The position numbers were made by a program, and so were the translations under genes. Below are positions 25,401 to 31,856 of a stretch of DNA of 64,000 nt, piece after piece (within the stretch, counting starts at the first letter, position 1; every line of letters starts with the position of its first letter). Source of the stretch: Ahaetulla prasina. Lineage: Eukaryota > Chordata > Lepidosauria > Squamata > Colubridae. The stretch is taken from positions 131,964,420 through 132,028,419 of the forward strand of contig NC_080540.1 of NCBI RefSeq assembly GCF_028640845.1, written 5' to 3'. The notes beneath the pieces were generated by a model. The model was not told where the DNA came from. It saw only the letters and a program-made list of their open reading frames with translations, and searched no databases.

Positions 25401-28400
25401 TTTAAAACAATTAAAACAAGTTCCATTAAAATGCAACATGAATTTTTCTTCTTAAATTAGGCTGCCCTAATCAAGAAAGCTTGTCAAACAAAATGAAGAA
25501 TGGGTTTTTGAAAGTCTTGAAAACATTTGTTTGGTAACAAAGTGAATTCTTATATTTGGGTGATGTTTGTGGGTATTTTCCCTGCACCCCCAAACTACTT
25601 TTGAGCCCATGTCTGTAGTTAGCAAAACCTGAACCTAGTAACAAAGTTAGCTGACTTTAAAAATTCCAAGTCTATCTCACTTACACACACCCATATGGGA
25701 TGTGACAATTATTCCAAACTGACTTTTTAATTATGACACACCCACAGACAAATCTTAACAGACTGAGGCTTCTACTATCTGCACCTATAAATGTTCTTTG
25801 AACTATTAATAGCAATAGTAATAACATTTAGACTTATATACTGCCCCACAGTGGTTTACAGCAGTCTCTGGGCAGTTTACAATCTCAGCATATTGACCCC
25901 AAAAATCTGGGTCCTCATTTACTGACCTTAGAAGGATGGAAGGCTGAATCAATCTTGAACCAGTCAAGGATCAAACTCCTGGCTATGGGCAGAGTTCGGC
26001 TGCAATGCTACATTCTGACCACTGTGCAACCAGGACTCCTATTAAGCAGGAGTTGTCTTCCCCCTCTCTCTTACACATAATATCTGGGCTATGTTGCCTT
26101 TTACACCTCTGGGATTCATCTCCCTCCCACCTCGGGACCCACCTCCTCAGTACATTCCATCACACCTATTAAACTATCATTCATGCAGAACTCAGGAGTC
26201 CTGCAGAGTGAACAGTGATCCACTCCTGAACTTTTCTCCTGGGATGCTTCCAGATGTAGGATTAATGTACAACCACCCAACTTCTTTCAGAGAATGTTTT
26301 ATGTGCTTCTCTTTGTTTCCTTCCCAGGATCTACTTCTAATTTTACACTGAAAATCTAGTAAGGCAGAAAAGAAAGATTTGTACCAGGAGGTCCTCCTAT
26401 ATACAAACCATATTTGTTATAAGATACAAAGTGTAAAGTCTTATGTGGAAAGTACAATTGTGGTATATATTAGGAGATTTCACAACTAACAAGCACAAGT
26501 CACGTACCTGGTGGAAAGAGTCCCTTGGTGTTTTGATTTGAGCCTTTCTGGCCACTGTAAAGAGTGAAACACAGGGGATGGAGAAACTAAATGGAATGGA
26601 ATGGAATGGAATGCAATACAATACAATACAATACAATACAATACAATACAATACAATACAATACAATACAATACAATACAATACAATACAATACAATACA
26701 ATTCTTTATTGGCCAAGTGTGATTGGACACACAAGGATTTTTTCTTGGTGCATATGCTCTCAGTGTACATAAAAGAAAAGATACATTTGTTAAGAATCAT
26801 AACGTACAACATTTAATGATAGCCATAGGGTACAAATAAGCAATCAAATCATACTAGGAAACAATCAATATAAATTGTAAGGATACAGCAACAAGTTACA
26901 GTCATACAGTCATAAGTGGAAGGAGATGGGTGATGGGAACAATGAGAAGATTAATAGCATATATTTAGTAAAAATGGCTCTACTTATTCATTTGTTTACA
27001 TATTGCATATACAGGTAGTCCTCAACTTATAACAGTTCATTTAGTGATTGTTCAAAGTTACAATGGCCCTGAAAAAAAGTGACTTACAACCGTTTTTCAC
27101 AGTTATGACTGTTACAGCATCCCCATGATCACGTGATCAAGATTCAGATGCTTGGTAACTGGTTCATATCTACTTATGACCATTGCTGTGTCCCAAGGAC
27201 ATGTGATCCCTTTTTGTGAGCGTCTGACAAACAAAGTCAATGGGGAAGCCAGATTCATTTAAGAAGTATGTCACTAATGTAACAACTGCAATGATTCACT
27301 TAATAACTGTGGCAAGAAAGGTCATAAAATGGGGCAAAATTCACATTAACAAATGTTTCACTTAGCAACAGAAATGTTGGGCTCAGTTGTGGTCATAAGT
27401 CAAGGACTACCGGTATAGAGCTCTTCTCTCATTTCATTCCCACAACAACAACTCATCAAGAGATAGGGACTATCCTAAAAGTCACCCAGTGATATCTGTT
27501 GCAAGCAGGACTTGAACTGGGTCTCCCCGCTCCCAGTCTGAGACAGTGATCATTATGCTGCCTTGGTTTAGCGACCAAATACAATTCCATTAATTGGAAC
27601 TATCTTTTTTTTTTAACCAAATGCGATGCATCTGTGCATTTTTTAAAAAAAAAGTTCATTAAAATAAGAAAAACTTACATGAAAGAAAGCACATGAAAAA
27701 TAAGAGGCACAACTCACAAGGTATATAATGCCTTGTTTTAAATACTGTCTTAAAGCAATAAAATAAAATAAAAATAAAAGCAATAAAAAACAGGGGATTT
27801 GTTCCTCCTGTCCTCTGATTTCTATTTTGTAATATTGTTTGTTTATAGTATTTCAACATTTCTCTAAGAGCTAAAGGAGATAGATGTGGTCCACCCTCCC
27901 TGCTACTTGATTTCATCCTGATAACAACTCCATGCAGGCTAGGCTGAAAGATAGTCAATTAATAAACATGATAGTTGAAAATCTGAATGGTGGTGTATCT
28001 CTAGTCCTAATTCAATATTTCGATCATTGCACTACAAACTGCTGGGTCCCCAAAGTGATAAGCATGTGATTAAAAATCTTTCTTGGCTGTAAATTTCTTT
28101 GAATTTATCTTTGAGCCAATAGGTACAGGAGTCAAGAGTGTTAAATCTAATTAGTAGCCACCAGAACTTAAAATCAAAGATAAGGAAGATACCTTAACAG
28201 TCACTCAGTTATGGCAGGAGCATATCCTGGCAACATCTTATTTCTACTATGCTGCCAAAACATTCTCTTCACCACAGTCAATGAGCGAGAGATTAGCAGT
28301 TCACCTTTAGTTGTACAGGGTTCCGAGTGGTGTTTTCCACTTTTAGCTGATAGCATCCAGCGAATCCCAGAAGGGGAGCAAAATCTATTATGCTTTGCAC

Positions 28401-29708
28401 TTACCTGTTAGGCCAAAGGCAATCTCAGGTGACCAGTAATGAGTGGGATTGGAGTGATGTTTATTGCCACATCAGATTCATGTGGGCATTATAATTCTTC
28501 CCTTTAGTTCCTGCTCAGCCTCGTTGGCTGCCACTCTTCTCTTGTTTCACTGAAGTGAGTGCTGCACTAGAGAGCTATCAGAATTGTTCAATAGCACTAA
28601 ACTGTTCAGCTGACAGTACTGTCAGTACCTTTAGGTGATGGCCATAATAGTTTAGCTCAAGGCTAAAACAGAATAAGAGACGGATGAAGAGAGAACCCTA
28701 CTTCCCATTGATGCTCGAAGAACAAAGGAATTGGAAGTTGGCATTTGTTTTTTATTATTAAAAAAAGAAATGGAAGGGAAGAAATACCCTAAATCAATGG
28801 TGAAATCCTCCACGGGTTGCCACTAGTTCATTGTCTGCGCCTGCACGGTGAGCACCAAACATGCGCTTCACGCAGAAAAAGGAGCCATTTGAAGGTAAGT
28901 AGAACAGCGAGGGGGGGAAACAGCTGTTCCACGTGATTTGGATTCGCTAGAAAGCAGGATTTCCTTCTTTCTAGCAAATATAAATCTCGCGGCACAGCTG
29001 ATTGTCGGAAATACCAATTCCCATGAACTAGTAGCTTTTTTTTTTTACTACCGGTTCGCCTGAACCGGTGTGAACCAGTAGCATTTCACCCCTGCCCTAA
29101 ATAAAAGTATATAACTCCACTTCTTTACATTCAGTATTATAATGCGGCAGCTTCCAACCTTTTGGGTACCAGGATTGATTCCGTGGAGAGAGGTTTATCC
29201 ACGCTCCGAAGGGGGCATGGTTTGTTGCTGCCTGCACCCCTTGGATGTGGCTTTGCTTGTTTCCGTGGCCCTGTTTCTGGCATGCCACGGACCAGTGCCA
29301 GTCCACGGACCTGGGGTTGGTGATCCCCGCTGTAATATATTTCCATTGTCCCTTTTTATTAGCATGAAGCTAGCTGGTTAACTTTGGGGCCAGTCACTTT
29401 CTCTCAGCTCTAGGAAGGAGGCAAGGGCAAATCACTTCTTAAAAACCTTGCCAAAAAAACTGCAGGGACTTCTCTAAGAATCCATCACAACTGAACAGAA
29501 GGGGAAAAATATGTATGCATGTGGAAATATATTCTACACGTATTCAATGGATAAGCTCAACAACAATTCATATTACAGCAAACGATGCCATTGGCTTGAA
29601 TACTAACTTACCCTCATCTTCTGGCCTCTCTATCATGGGACTCCATAATAACTTTGGAGGTGGTTTGGCGCTATAGGGTGCCTCTGGTATCAACTTTGAC
29701 CCACCCAT
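762..29708 (-). CDS. HEAT-repeat protein gene, HEATR9/HEATR4-like, 3' end missing
   Basis: Split gene on the minus strand, reconstructed from eight exons: 29612-29708, 26508-26554, 24361-24536, 22598-22649, 18630-18686, 15063-15119, 8848-8904 and 762-822. All have GT/AG borders, and their lengths (97, 47, 176, 52, 57, 57, 57, 61) keep one open frame throughout, which is strong support for a real gene. The N-terminal part is Pro/Lys-rich with no fold I recognise. From residue ~125 the exons encode alpha-helical HEAT repeats, with motifs such as [14 protein letters not shown] and [15 protein letters not shown] repeats form protein-binding solenoids, so a scaffold role is likely, but the molecular function is unknown. 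From memory the spacing resembles human HEATR9; HEATR4 or a related paralog is possible, so no symbol is given. Translation is open at the left edge, where the last exon ends in phase 1. Confidence 0.75.
961..1150 (+). repeat. 5' LTR
   Basis: 190 bp, begins TGTTATG and ends TTAACA. Contains a TATA-like GTATAAAAGG near 1045 and an AATA-type stretch further down, as expected of an LTR promoter and polyadenylation region. By eye it matches the 3' LTR base for base. Confidence 0.93.
1152..1169 (+). other. Probable primer-binding site
   Basis: The sequence TGGCGACGAAGGTGGGAT starts two bases after the LTR, the expected place and style (TGGCG...) for a tRNA primer-binding site. I cannot say which tRNA it matches. 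Confidence 0.6.
1248..2179 (+). pseudogene. Gag of the Gypsy element, frameshifted
   Basis: The ATG at 1248 opens 112 codons of capsid-like protein ([20 protein letters not shown] start; [12 protein letters not shown]) that stop at 1586. The frame then continues in another register to ~2185. A CCHC zinc knuckle, [14 protein letters not shown], is encoded at 1952-1993 and is typical of nucleocapsid. The register changes mean no single Gag protein is encoded. The stretch after the knuckle is rich in Lys/Arg. Confidence 0.85.
2180..4945 (+). pseudogene. Pol of the Gypsy element (PR-RT-RNase H-IN), multiply broken
   Basis: The protease active site DTGS is at about 2185-2196. Reverse transcriptase remains run from ~2590 to 3060: the [11 protein letters not shown] block is at about 2700, and an LDD catalytic box near 3009-3017 carries a Leu where Tyr is usual. 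RNase H is at ~3250-3840 ([24 protein letters not shown]). Integrase is at ~4140-4700, with a CxxC zinc-binding end, Asp at 4288-4290, Asp at 4450-4452, and the third acidic site replaced by Gly (codon GGG at 4558-4560). A GPY/F-like end, [11 protein letters not shown], is near 4860. Each domain sits in a different frame from the next, with stops between them. It is not functional as read. Confidence 0.9.
5325..5337 (+). other. Polypurine tract
   Basis: GGGAGGGGAGGAG directly abuts the 3' LTR, the position from which plus-strand DNA synthesis is primed in LTR elements. Confidence 0.8.
5338..5527 (+). repeat. 3' LTR
   Basis: 190 bp and, as far as I can compare by eye, identical to 961-1150. 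It is followed by the AGTAC target duplication. Identity of the two LTRs suggests a recent insertion or later homogenisation. Confidence 0.93.
5611..5864. mobile_element. TA-flanked MITE of the AGGTAGTCCT family, degraded
   Basis: Diverged copy ending in ACGAGGACTACCT, with an (AAATA)n stretch near 5655-5685 inside. The family recurs at least ten times in this window. Confidence 0.65.
5938..6120 (-). repeat. tRNA-derived SINE with RTE-like tail
   Basis: On the minus strand it has an A-box-like TGGCCTAGCGGTGAAG and a B-box GTTCAATCC. The far end contains GGAAGGGCATCCAACCAGTAAA, a tail style shared with RTE/BovB-mobilised SINEs. It is too diverged to be a tRNA gene. Confidence 0.6.
6168..6208. 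repeat. Short near-perfect hairpin
   Basis: Arms ATAATGCCTCTGGG and CCCAGAGGCATTAT are perfect complements and continue inward as CTCGA/TCGAG with one bulged A and a two-base loop. Confidence 0.8.
6500..6596. repeat. (TG)n and (TATG)n simple repeats
   Basis: A TG run at 6500-6511, and TATG units near 6548-6570 followed by interrupted TG/TA. Confidence 0.85.
6600..8189. other. Intron sequence, nothing recognised
   Basis: Unremarkable AT-rich sequence of the large HEAT-gene intron. The open frames are short and lack splice context. Confidence 0.5.
8198..8309. mobile_element. Palindromic hAT-like MITE (GGTCTCCAACC family)
   Basis: Foldback unit with the central AACTTTAAG...CTTAAAGCTG arms typical of this family. 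It is flanked by perfect 8-bp duplications TTTTAAAG at 8190-8197 and 8310-8317. Confidence 0.8.
8848..8904 (-). CDS. HEAT gene, 57-nt exon with ALGQLG helix
   Basis: Encodes [19 protein letters not shown] in phase 0. Acceptor TCTTCCTAG, donor ACC|GTAAGT. The AAQ ending of the previous exon joined to ALGQLG gives a typical HEAT inner-helix pattern with small residues at the helix crossing. The preceding duplicated exons have the same 57-nt length, which suggests repeat-by-exon architecture. Confidence 0.8.
9138..9520. mobile_element. hAT-like MITE (GCAAACC...TGGC family)
   Basis: Exact 8-bp target duplication GCCTATAG at 9130-9137 and 9521-9528. Inside are a 13-bp stem (GAGCTTCTGTTTC and its complement, 9229-9270) and a run of alternating TGCA-type purine/pyrimidine at 9355-9475. 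No transposase is encoded. Confidence 0.8.
10087..10209. mobile_element. CR1 LINE fragment
   Basis: Carries the well-known amniote CR1 segment GGTTGGAAGGGACCTTGGAG followed by CCAACCCCCTGCT. It is short and truncated at both sides. Confidence 0.8.
10388..10463. repeat. (TTA)n microsatellite
   Basis: About 25 uninterrupted trinucleotide units. The leucine-run open frame across it is an artefact of the repeat. Confidence 0.95.
11040..11412 (+). mobile_element. 5'-truncated CR1-like LINE, ORF2 C-terminus and 3' tail
   Basis: An uninterrupted frame of more than 70 codons ends in TAA at about 11279. It includes [18 protein letters not shown] and LPDSVV, the conserved C-terminal block of CR1-clade reverse transcriptase proteins. 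A short 3' UTR follows and ends in (AAATA)n near 11400. The open frame suggests a fairly young insertion. Confidence 0.8.
11413..12489. other. Intron sequence, nothing recognised
   Basis: No exon with acceptable splice sites and no repeat that I can name. Confidence 0.45.
12490..12709. mobile_element. hAT-like MITE (CAGGGGTGAAAT family), 3' end altered
   Basis: Starts with the family terminus CAGGGGTGAAATC. The interior has paired ACTACCGGATCG-type segments and an imperfect inverted TTACTTCCTGGTT/AATCAGGAAGTAA stem. The expected right terminus is not intact, as it runs into the 571-bp duplicated block. Confidence 0.65.
12710..13280. repeat. Direct repeat P, copy 1 (571 bp)
   Basis: Nearly identical to 13315-13885 with a fixed offset of 605 bp; I noticed one clear substitution near the start. 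It contains the first half of a TA-type MITE starting at 13076 that is cut at the (ATT)n tract. Confidence 0.95.
13281..13314. repeat. (ATT)n tract at duplication junction
   Basis: Short ATT microsatellite separating the two 571-bp copies, exactly at the point where homology ends and restarts. Confidence 0.9.
13315..13885. repeat. Direct repeat P, copy 2
   Basis: Second copy of the 571-bp block. Here the MITE that begins at 13681 continues uninterrupted into the next block, so this copy keeps the ancestral right-hand junction. Confidence 0.95.
13681..14301. mobile_element. TA-flanked MITE split by a hAT-like insertion
   Basis: Begins CAGGTAGTCCTTGACTTA and ends near GAGGACTATCTG. The segment 14035-14255 inside is a separate hAT-like element ending GAGTTTGACACCCCTG, flanked by TTCTAAAC (14027-14034) and CTCTAAAC (14256-14263). 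The nested order shows that the TA-type MITE was there first. Confidence 0.8.
13891..15203. repeat. Direct repeat Q, copy A (about 1.31 kb, carries HEAT exon)
   Basis: Matches 17459-18770 with only about ten visible differences. These include CCCAAGCC/CCCCAGCC, one base in the exon, and length changes in the T runs and the CAAC/CAAT repeat. The homology stops sharply after GAAAATCTCCA at 15203. Confidence 0.95.
15063..15119 (-). CDS. HEAT gene, 57-nt exon, copy A
   Basis: Same 19 residues as the exon at 18630-18686, with intact AG acceptor and GT donor and phase 0 at both ends. If both copies are used the protein gains one in-frame 19-residue repeat; if the exons are alternatives the protein is the same either way. 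Its acceptor region is also a TTGA/TTGG repeat, with a slightly different repeat number. The next exon, at 8848-8904, continues directly with ALGQLG. Confidence 0.75.
15204..15425 (-). mobile_element. L2/CR1-type LINE fragment
   Basis: The minus-strand translation has [20 protein letters not shown], followed by a [17 protein letters not shown] segment. This matches the linker between endonuclease and reverse transcriptase in L2/CR1-clade ORF2. It abuts the end of block Q directly and so may have taken part in the rearrangement. Confidence 0.65.
15426..16765 (+). mobile_element. 5'-truncated L1 retrotransposon with poly(A)
   Basis: Carries the C-terminal third of L1 ORF2 in three overlapping open pieces (15470-15829, 15802-16083, 16062-16547), so only small frameshifts separate them. 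The L1 C-terminal Cys motif [18 protein letters not shown] is at about 16130-16190. After the stop at ~16545 comes a G-rich 3' UTR, then TTTCAATAAA and a poly(A) run at 16747-16760. It is not a host gene. Confidence 0.88.
16766..17458. other. GC-rich then unique sequence between duplicated blocks
   Basis: 16770-17120 is unusually C-rich with several CpGs (runs of CCCCCCCTCC, a CACGTG pair near 16823-16855). It may be a 5' UTR or LTR-like fragment of an unknown element. 17120-17458 is ordinary sequence. I recognise no gene in either part. Confidence 0.4.
17459..18770. repeat. Direct repeat Q, copy B (carries second HEAT exon)
   Basis: Right-hand copy of the 1.31-kb block, including the tail of the same split MITE (hAT-like insert now at 17603-17823) and the 57-nt exon at 18630-18686. 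Beyond 18770 the sequence continues as the normal intron, so this copy keeps the ancestral left-of-exon flank. Confidence 0.95.
18630..18686 (-). CDS. HEAT gene, 57-nt exon, copy B
   Basis: Encodes [19 protein letters not shown], a HEAT helix pair fragment, in phase 0 at both ends. Acceptor GATTGCAG, donor CAG|GTAAAA. The bases before the acceptor are a (TTGA/TTGG)n tetranucleotide tract rather than a normal pyrimidine run. This copy sits in the right-hand 1.3-kb duplicated block. It differs from the copy at 15063-15119 by one silent base in a Leu codon (CTC against CTG). Confidence 0.75.
18771..19725. other. Intron sequence, nothing recognised
   Basis: AT-rich intron. It contains an 18-bp perfect palindrome, ATACTGTATATACAGTAT, near 19110-19130, and otherwise nothing notable. 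Confidence 0.5.
19726..20301. mobile_element. hAT-like element (GTGTCAAACTC family), right end lost, with purine tract
   Basis: Starts CAGGGGTGTCAATCTC with family segments TTTTCACTGGCAGAGGGCTG and CCATCACAGCC. A strand-biased purine tract (AAGG/GGAAGA units, about 20030-20170) interrupts it. Family sequence then resumes (GAGGTCAAACACAACCCTGA) and stops near 20301 without a terminal repeat. Confidence 0.65.
20445..20752. mobile_element. hAT-like MITE (GTGTCAAACTC family), complete
   Basis: Terminal inverted repeats AGGGTGTCAAACTTGA and TCTTGAGTTTGACACCCCT, with 8-bp flanks GCCTATAG (20437-20444) and GCCTACAG (20753-20760). No coding capacity. Confidence 0.82.
20753..22597. other. Intron with one old TA-type MITE (about 21301-21713)
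   Basis: The MITE copy ends CATAAATTGAAGACCTCTGTA and is strongly diverged. The rest shows no exon or nameable repeat. Confidence 0.5.
22598..22649 (-). CDS. HEAT gene, coding exon 4 (52 nt; alternative 21-nt form)
   Basis: The donor AAG|GTAAGG is strong. Two acceptors are possible. The upstream one (exon high end 22649) is weak in pyrimidines but gives exactly the phase needed between the 176-nt and 57-nt exons, encoding [17 protein letters not shown] after a split Asn codon. The downstream one (TTGTCTTTCAG, exon high end 22618) is much stronger by sequence. It would leave a 21-nt exon that hits a stop at once in the phase left by the 176-nt exon. I favour the 52-nt form on phase. Confidence 0.55.
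22925..23040 (+). mobile_element. LINE 3' tail (L2/CR1-like) with (AAATA)n
   Basis: CTGTACACTGCCCTGAGTCC followed by GGAGAAGGGCGGTATAAAAA and a (AAATA)n end. The same tail ends the L2-like element at 49330-49893. Confidence 0.75.
23126..23478 (+). repeat. Sauria-type SINE
   Basis: tRNA-derived head with A box (GCGGTGGCTCAGGGGCTAGG) and B box (GGTTCGAATCCC). The body includes GCCGGCCACATGACC, and the 3' end has tandem ACCTTT units. This SINE family is a squamate hallmark, nearly full length here, and mobilised by BovB LINEs. Confidence 0.92.
23511..23893. mobile_element. TA-flanked MITE (AGGTAGTCCT family)
   Basis: Starts AGGTAGTCCTCAACTTATGA and ends GTAAGTTGAGGACTA. Near full length, without coding potential. 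Confidence 0.8.
23913..24047. mobile_element. Palindromic hAT-like MITE, 135 bp
   Basis: Near-perfect foldback from CAGGGGTCTCCAACCTTG to its complement. The centre GCTGGCTGAGGAACTCTGGG pairs with the left arm. Flanks GTTTAAAG (23905-23912) and CTTTAAAG (24048-24055). Confidence 0.88.
24361..24536 (-). CDS. HEAT gene, coding exon 3 (176 nt)
   Basis: Longest exon of the gene in this window. The acceptor is TTTTGTCTCCCTCCAG and the donor AAA|GTAAGG. Only one frame is free of stops, and it matches the phase left by the 47-nt exon. The peptide begins [20 protein letters not shown], has a Pro/Ile-rich centre ([15 protein letters not shown]) and ends in a very basic tail (Lys/Arg-rich, [13 protein letters not shown]). 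I do not recognise this N-terminal domain. The exon ends two bases into a codon. Confidence 0.78.
24537..25805. other. Intron sequence, nothing recognised
   Basis: Between coding exons 2 and 3 of the HEAT gene. AT-rich, with no repeat that I can name. Confidence 0.5.
25806..26041 (-). repeat. tRNA-derived SINE with CR1-like 3' half
   Basis: On the minus strand, a B-box-like GTTTGATCC and a tRNA-like head (TGCACAGTGGTCAGAATGTAG), then GGGTCAATATGCTGAGATTG and a tail resembling other copies at 47432, 48606, 61806 and 62085. Confidence 0.7.
26508..26554 (-). CDS. HEAT gene, coding exon 2 (47 nt)
   Basis: The acceptor follows a pyrimidine-rich TTTCACTCTTTACAG tract, and the donor is CAG|GTACGTG. 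In the phase set by exon 1 it reads a Val followed by [15 protein letters not shown] and ends in phase 0. The other two frames are also open, so it is the phase agreement on both sides that fixes the reading. It lies only ~30 bp from the GGAAT/AATAC microsatellite and CR1 copy. Confidence 0.72.
26591..26702. repeat. (ATGGA)n then (ATACA)n pentanucleotide microsatellite
   Basis: Four or five ATGGA units change into about 18 clean ATACA units, directly joined to a CR1 3' end at 26703. Tyr/Ile/Val-run open frames here are repeat artefacts. Confidence 0.95.
26703..27005 (-). mobile_element. Snake-type CR1 LINE 3' region
   Basis: Begins TTCTTTATTGGCCAAGTGTG and runs through GGACACACAAGGATTTTTTC and GCATATGCTCTCAGTGTACA, the characteristic CR1 3' region found in snakes with AAT-type pentanucleotide ends. 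Orientation is inferred from the microsatellite marking the 3' terminus. Confidence 0.75.
27012..27413. mobile_element. TA-flanked MITE (AGGTAGTCCT family), complete
   Basis: CAGGTAGTCCTCAACTTATA at the left and GTCAAGGACTACCG at the right, with TA on each side (27010-27011, 27414-27415). About 400 bp. Confidence 0.85.
27421..27565 (-). repeat. MIR-like tRNA SINE fragment
   Basis: Minus strand has GGGAGACCCAGTTCAAGTCC followed by CACTGGGTGAC, the head and core of a MIR-like amniote SINE. Confidence 0.65.
27566..28786. other. Intron sequence with no supported exon
   Basis: Low-complexity A/T runs near 27605-27660. A donor-like site near 28405 (minus) was examined but has no open frame with an acceptor. 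Confidence 0.45.
28795..29094. mobile_element. hAT-like MITE (GGGGTGAAAT family), complete
   Basis: Ends CAATGGTGAAATCC and GCATTTCACCCCTG. Perfect 8-bp flanks CCCTAAAT at 28787-28794 and 29095-29102. Internal CTACCGGTTCGCCTGAACCG segment. Confidence 0.85.
29143..29332. mobile_element. hAT-like non-autonomous element, internal deletion
   Basis: CAGCTTCCAACCTTTTGGGT at the left, and CCACGGACCAGTGCCAGTCC then GGGGTTGGTGATCCCCGCTG at the right, terminal segments of a known amniote hAT family. The middle is missing. Confidence 0.65.
29355..29490 (+). repeat. MIR-like tRNA SINE, 3' part
   Basis: AGCTGGTTAACTTTGGGGCC followed by CAGTCACTTTCTCTCAGC, then AAAAACCTTGCCAAAAAAAC and TGCAGGGACTTCTC, typical of the SINE body and tail. 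Confidence 0.6.
29612..29708 (-). CDS. HEAT gene, first coding exon (start codon)
   Basis: The ATG at 29708-29706 has A at -3 and G at +4, and an in-frame stop lies shortly upstream, so this Met is the best start. It encodes 32 residues beginning [18 protein letters not shown] and ending near ERPEDE, then a GTAAGT donor. The exon ends in phase 1 (a lone G), which is completed by TG of the exon at 26554. The exon probably extends upstream as 5' UTR; I could not fix its 5' border. Promoter and any untranslated exons would lie at higher coordinates, possibly as far as the CpG-rich region near 43 kb. Confidence 0.75.
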
Positions 29709-31477
29709 CCTTTGTATTGCAAATCTTCACTTTAATCAAGGTATCACTTCAGTGATTGTCGGATAAAATAAGGTGCACCAGAAGTCTAGTGTTTTTTAAG
29801 GACTATTTTCCCCCCTCATGAATTGGGAGTGGGTGAATGATGTCACAAACCAGTACTATTACTATGTTTTCATTGTACATATGCCCAAAGTGATGGCAAC
29901 TGTAATCTAAGTATTTCTGGATTATATATTTATTGAATTTATTTCTGTCTGGCTTGGTGGAAGGAGATGTCAGTTAGTCTGATAGAGAAAATCTCTGCAA
30001 TATTTGACGCTATCAACCCATTTGATAATAATATGAATGTATCGCCAATCCATCTGGACACTGGTAGTTGCAATCTTTCTCAAGAGTAGGTTTCGGAAAT
30101 TGATGCTGGGAGGCTACAGATGGACATCGTTCCCTATTGATTAAAATATTTCACAAAGTTCCATAAATCAAATCCCTTCTCATCTTTAAACCCGCCCCCG
30201 CCCCTTTCAATCTTATTTCACAGGATTTAATTTTTTGTTCCAGTGATCATCCTTGAATCTTTTGTAATTTCTCAGGGCTAACAGATTGCCTACACAGTAC
30301 TGTAATTCCTCAGTCCTCTCAGATGAAATAAAAATAGGTTAAATTGCCCAAAAAAGGAGGACATCATAGGGATATAGTGGTGCCATGCCAAGGCTGGGTT
30401 GGCATAATAGCTGCACCTGGAGAATTCTCTGTGTGAGTTGTTTGGACTGGCCCGTGTTTGTATCTTTGTGGACTTGCTTTCCTGTTGTCTTCTCATGATC
30501 CTCTGATTTATGTTTCTAATATCCATCATTTTTAATTTTTTAAATTTGTTCTTAATAATCATGGTAAAAAAAATCCCCAGAAGTACAGCTATACATTTTC
30601 AAAAGAAATGAGGTTTCATTAACGGTACATCTAAAATCTCACTGCTTTATTATGGTGAATGTTACTTTAGAAATTGGTCAAGTCAAAAAGTGGAATAAGC
30701 AACCTTACATCTGTGTACTTCTGTCTCTCTATGTGTGCGTTTTTTAATGACAACACTAAAAGTAATATAACAATCTTTATTTCAGTCACAGACCAGCAAA
30801 AAAAGTCATAAAGTTACACAAACAGACAAGAGCAACCATTCCAGCAACTGAAATTTAATATTACTACCATAACACTGTAAACATTACAGTTATAAGTTTT
30901 GTACTGATGCTAATGCAAGCAATAAAATACAAGCTGGGATAATATTAAAAATTGTTGTAATAACCATTAATAAACTCCATATCTAAAGCTAATTAAAAAT
31001 TGGTATTTATTTAGTACTGATTTGTAAAATGTAAATATCTATTCAATGTTATTTCAGAATTTACAAAATTCGCTTAATCAGCTTCTGGTGAGCCGTATAA
31101 ACTACAGCACTTTGTACGATGTTATAGAGGGATTATAATCCATCAGCCGCATCAGCATGCTCTGGCAGTCTTGTCAATATCAGAGAGATCAAACTATTAC
31201 ACGTCTCTATGTAGAAGACATTGAAGGACGTGCTTAGCAGTCTCAAGCTGGCCTGTCCTTGGGGGCATGGCTGTTCCATATATGGGATCATCTCATTACC
31301 TGTCCTCTGCAACCACAGAAGAGAAAGCATTCAAATGCATCAATATTACAGCCTCTGTGCCTTTGAAACATTCAATTGCCAGAAGTATGCCACTTGAACT
31401 ACTATGTAATTCCAATTTTCAGTGACCACTTTAGGTACCCTACCTGCAGTTGTTCATAATTCAGAAGTTTACAGAAC
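29709..31477. other. Sequence upstream of the HEAT-gene start codon, nothing recognised
   Basis: May hold 5' UTR or untranslated exons of the HEAT gene, but I cannot identify them. AT-rich, with no CpG clustering. Confidence 0.4.
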
Positions 31478-31856
31478 GTTTACAGGAGAACAGAGTTGGA
31501 AGTGACCTTGTAGGTCATCCAGTCCAACCCCCTGCTCAAGCAGGAGGGCCTGTGCCATTTCTGACAAGTGGCTGTCTAGTCTCTTCTTGAAGCCTCCAGT
31601 GATGAAGCACCCACAACTTCTGAAGGCAAGCTTTTCCATTGGTTGATTGCTCTCACTATCAGGAAATTCCTCCTTATTTCTAGGTTGAATCTCTCCTTGA
31701 TCGGTTTCCATCCATTGTTCCCTGTCTGGCCTTCAGGTGCTTTGGAAAATAGGTTTCCACCCCTCTTCTCTGTGACAGCCCCTCAAATATTCGATCACTG
31801 CTATCATGTCACCCCTGGTCCTTCTCTTCACTAGACCAGCCATGCCCAGTTCTTCA
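31478..31856. mobile_element. CR1 LINE fragment (about 380 bp)
   Basis: AGAGTTGGAAGTGACCTTGT through CAACCCCCTGCTCAAGCAGG to GACCAGCCATGCCCAGTTCT. Same CR1 region as the copy at 10087, but longer. Confidence 0.85.

Noticed and set aside
26597..26812. Overlapping ORFs of repeated YNTIQ/LYCIV units on both strands, array-like
   Set aside because: Pentanucleotide microsatellite. There are no spacers, so it is not a CRISPR array.
28390..28480. Minus-strand exon ending at a CAG|GTAAG donor
   Set aside because: One frame is open near the donor, but no AG acceptor exists before an upstream stop; the other frames contain stops. It does not fit the phase chain.
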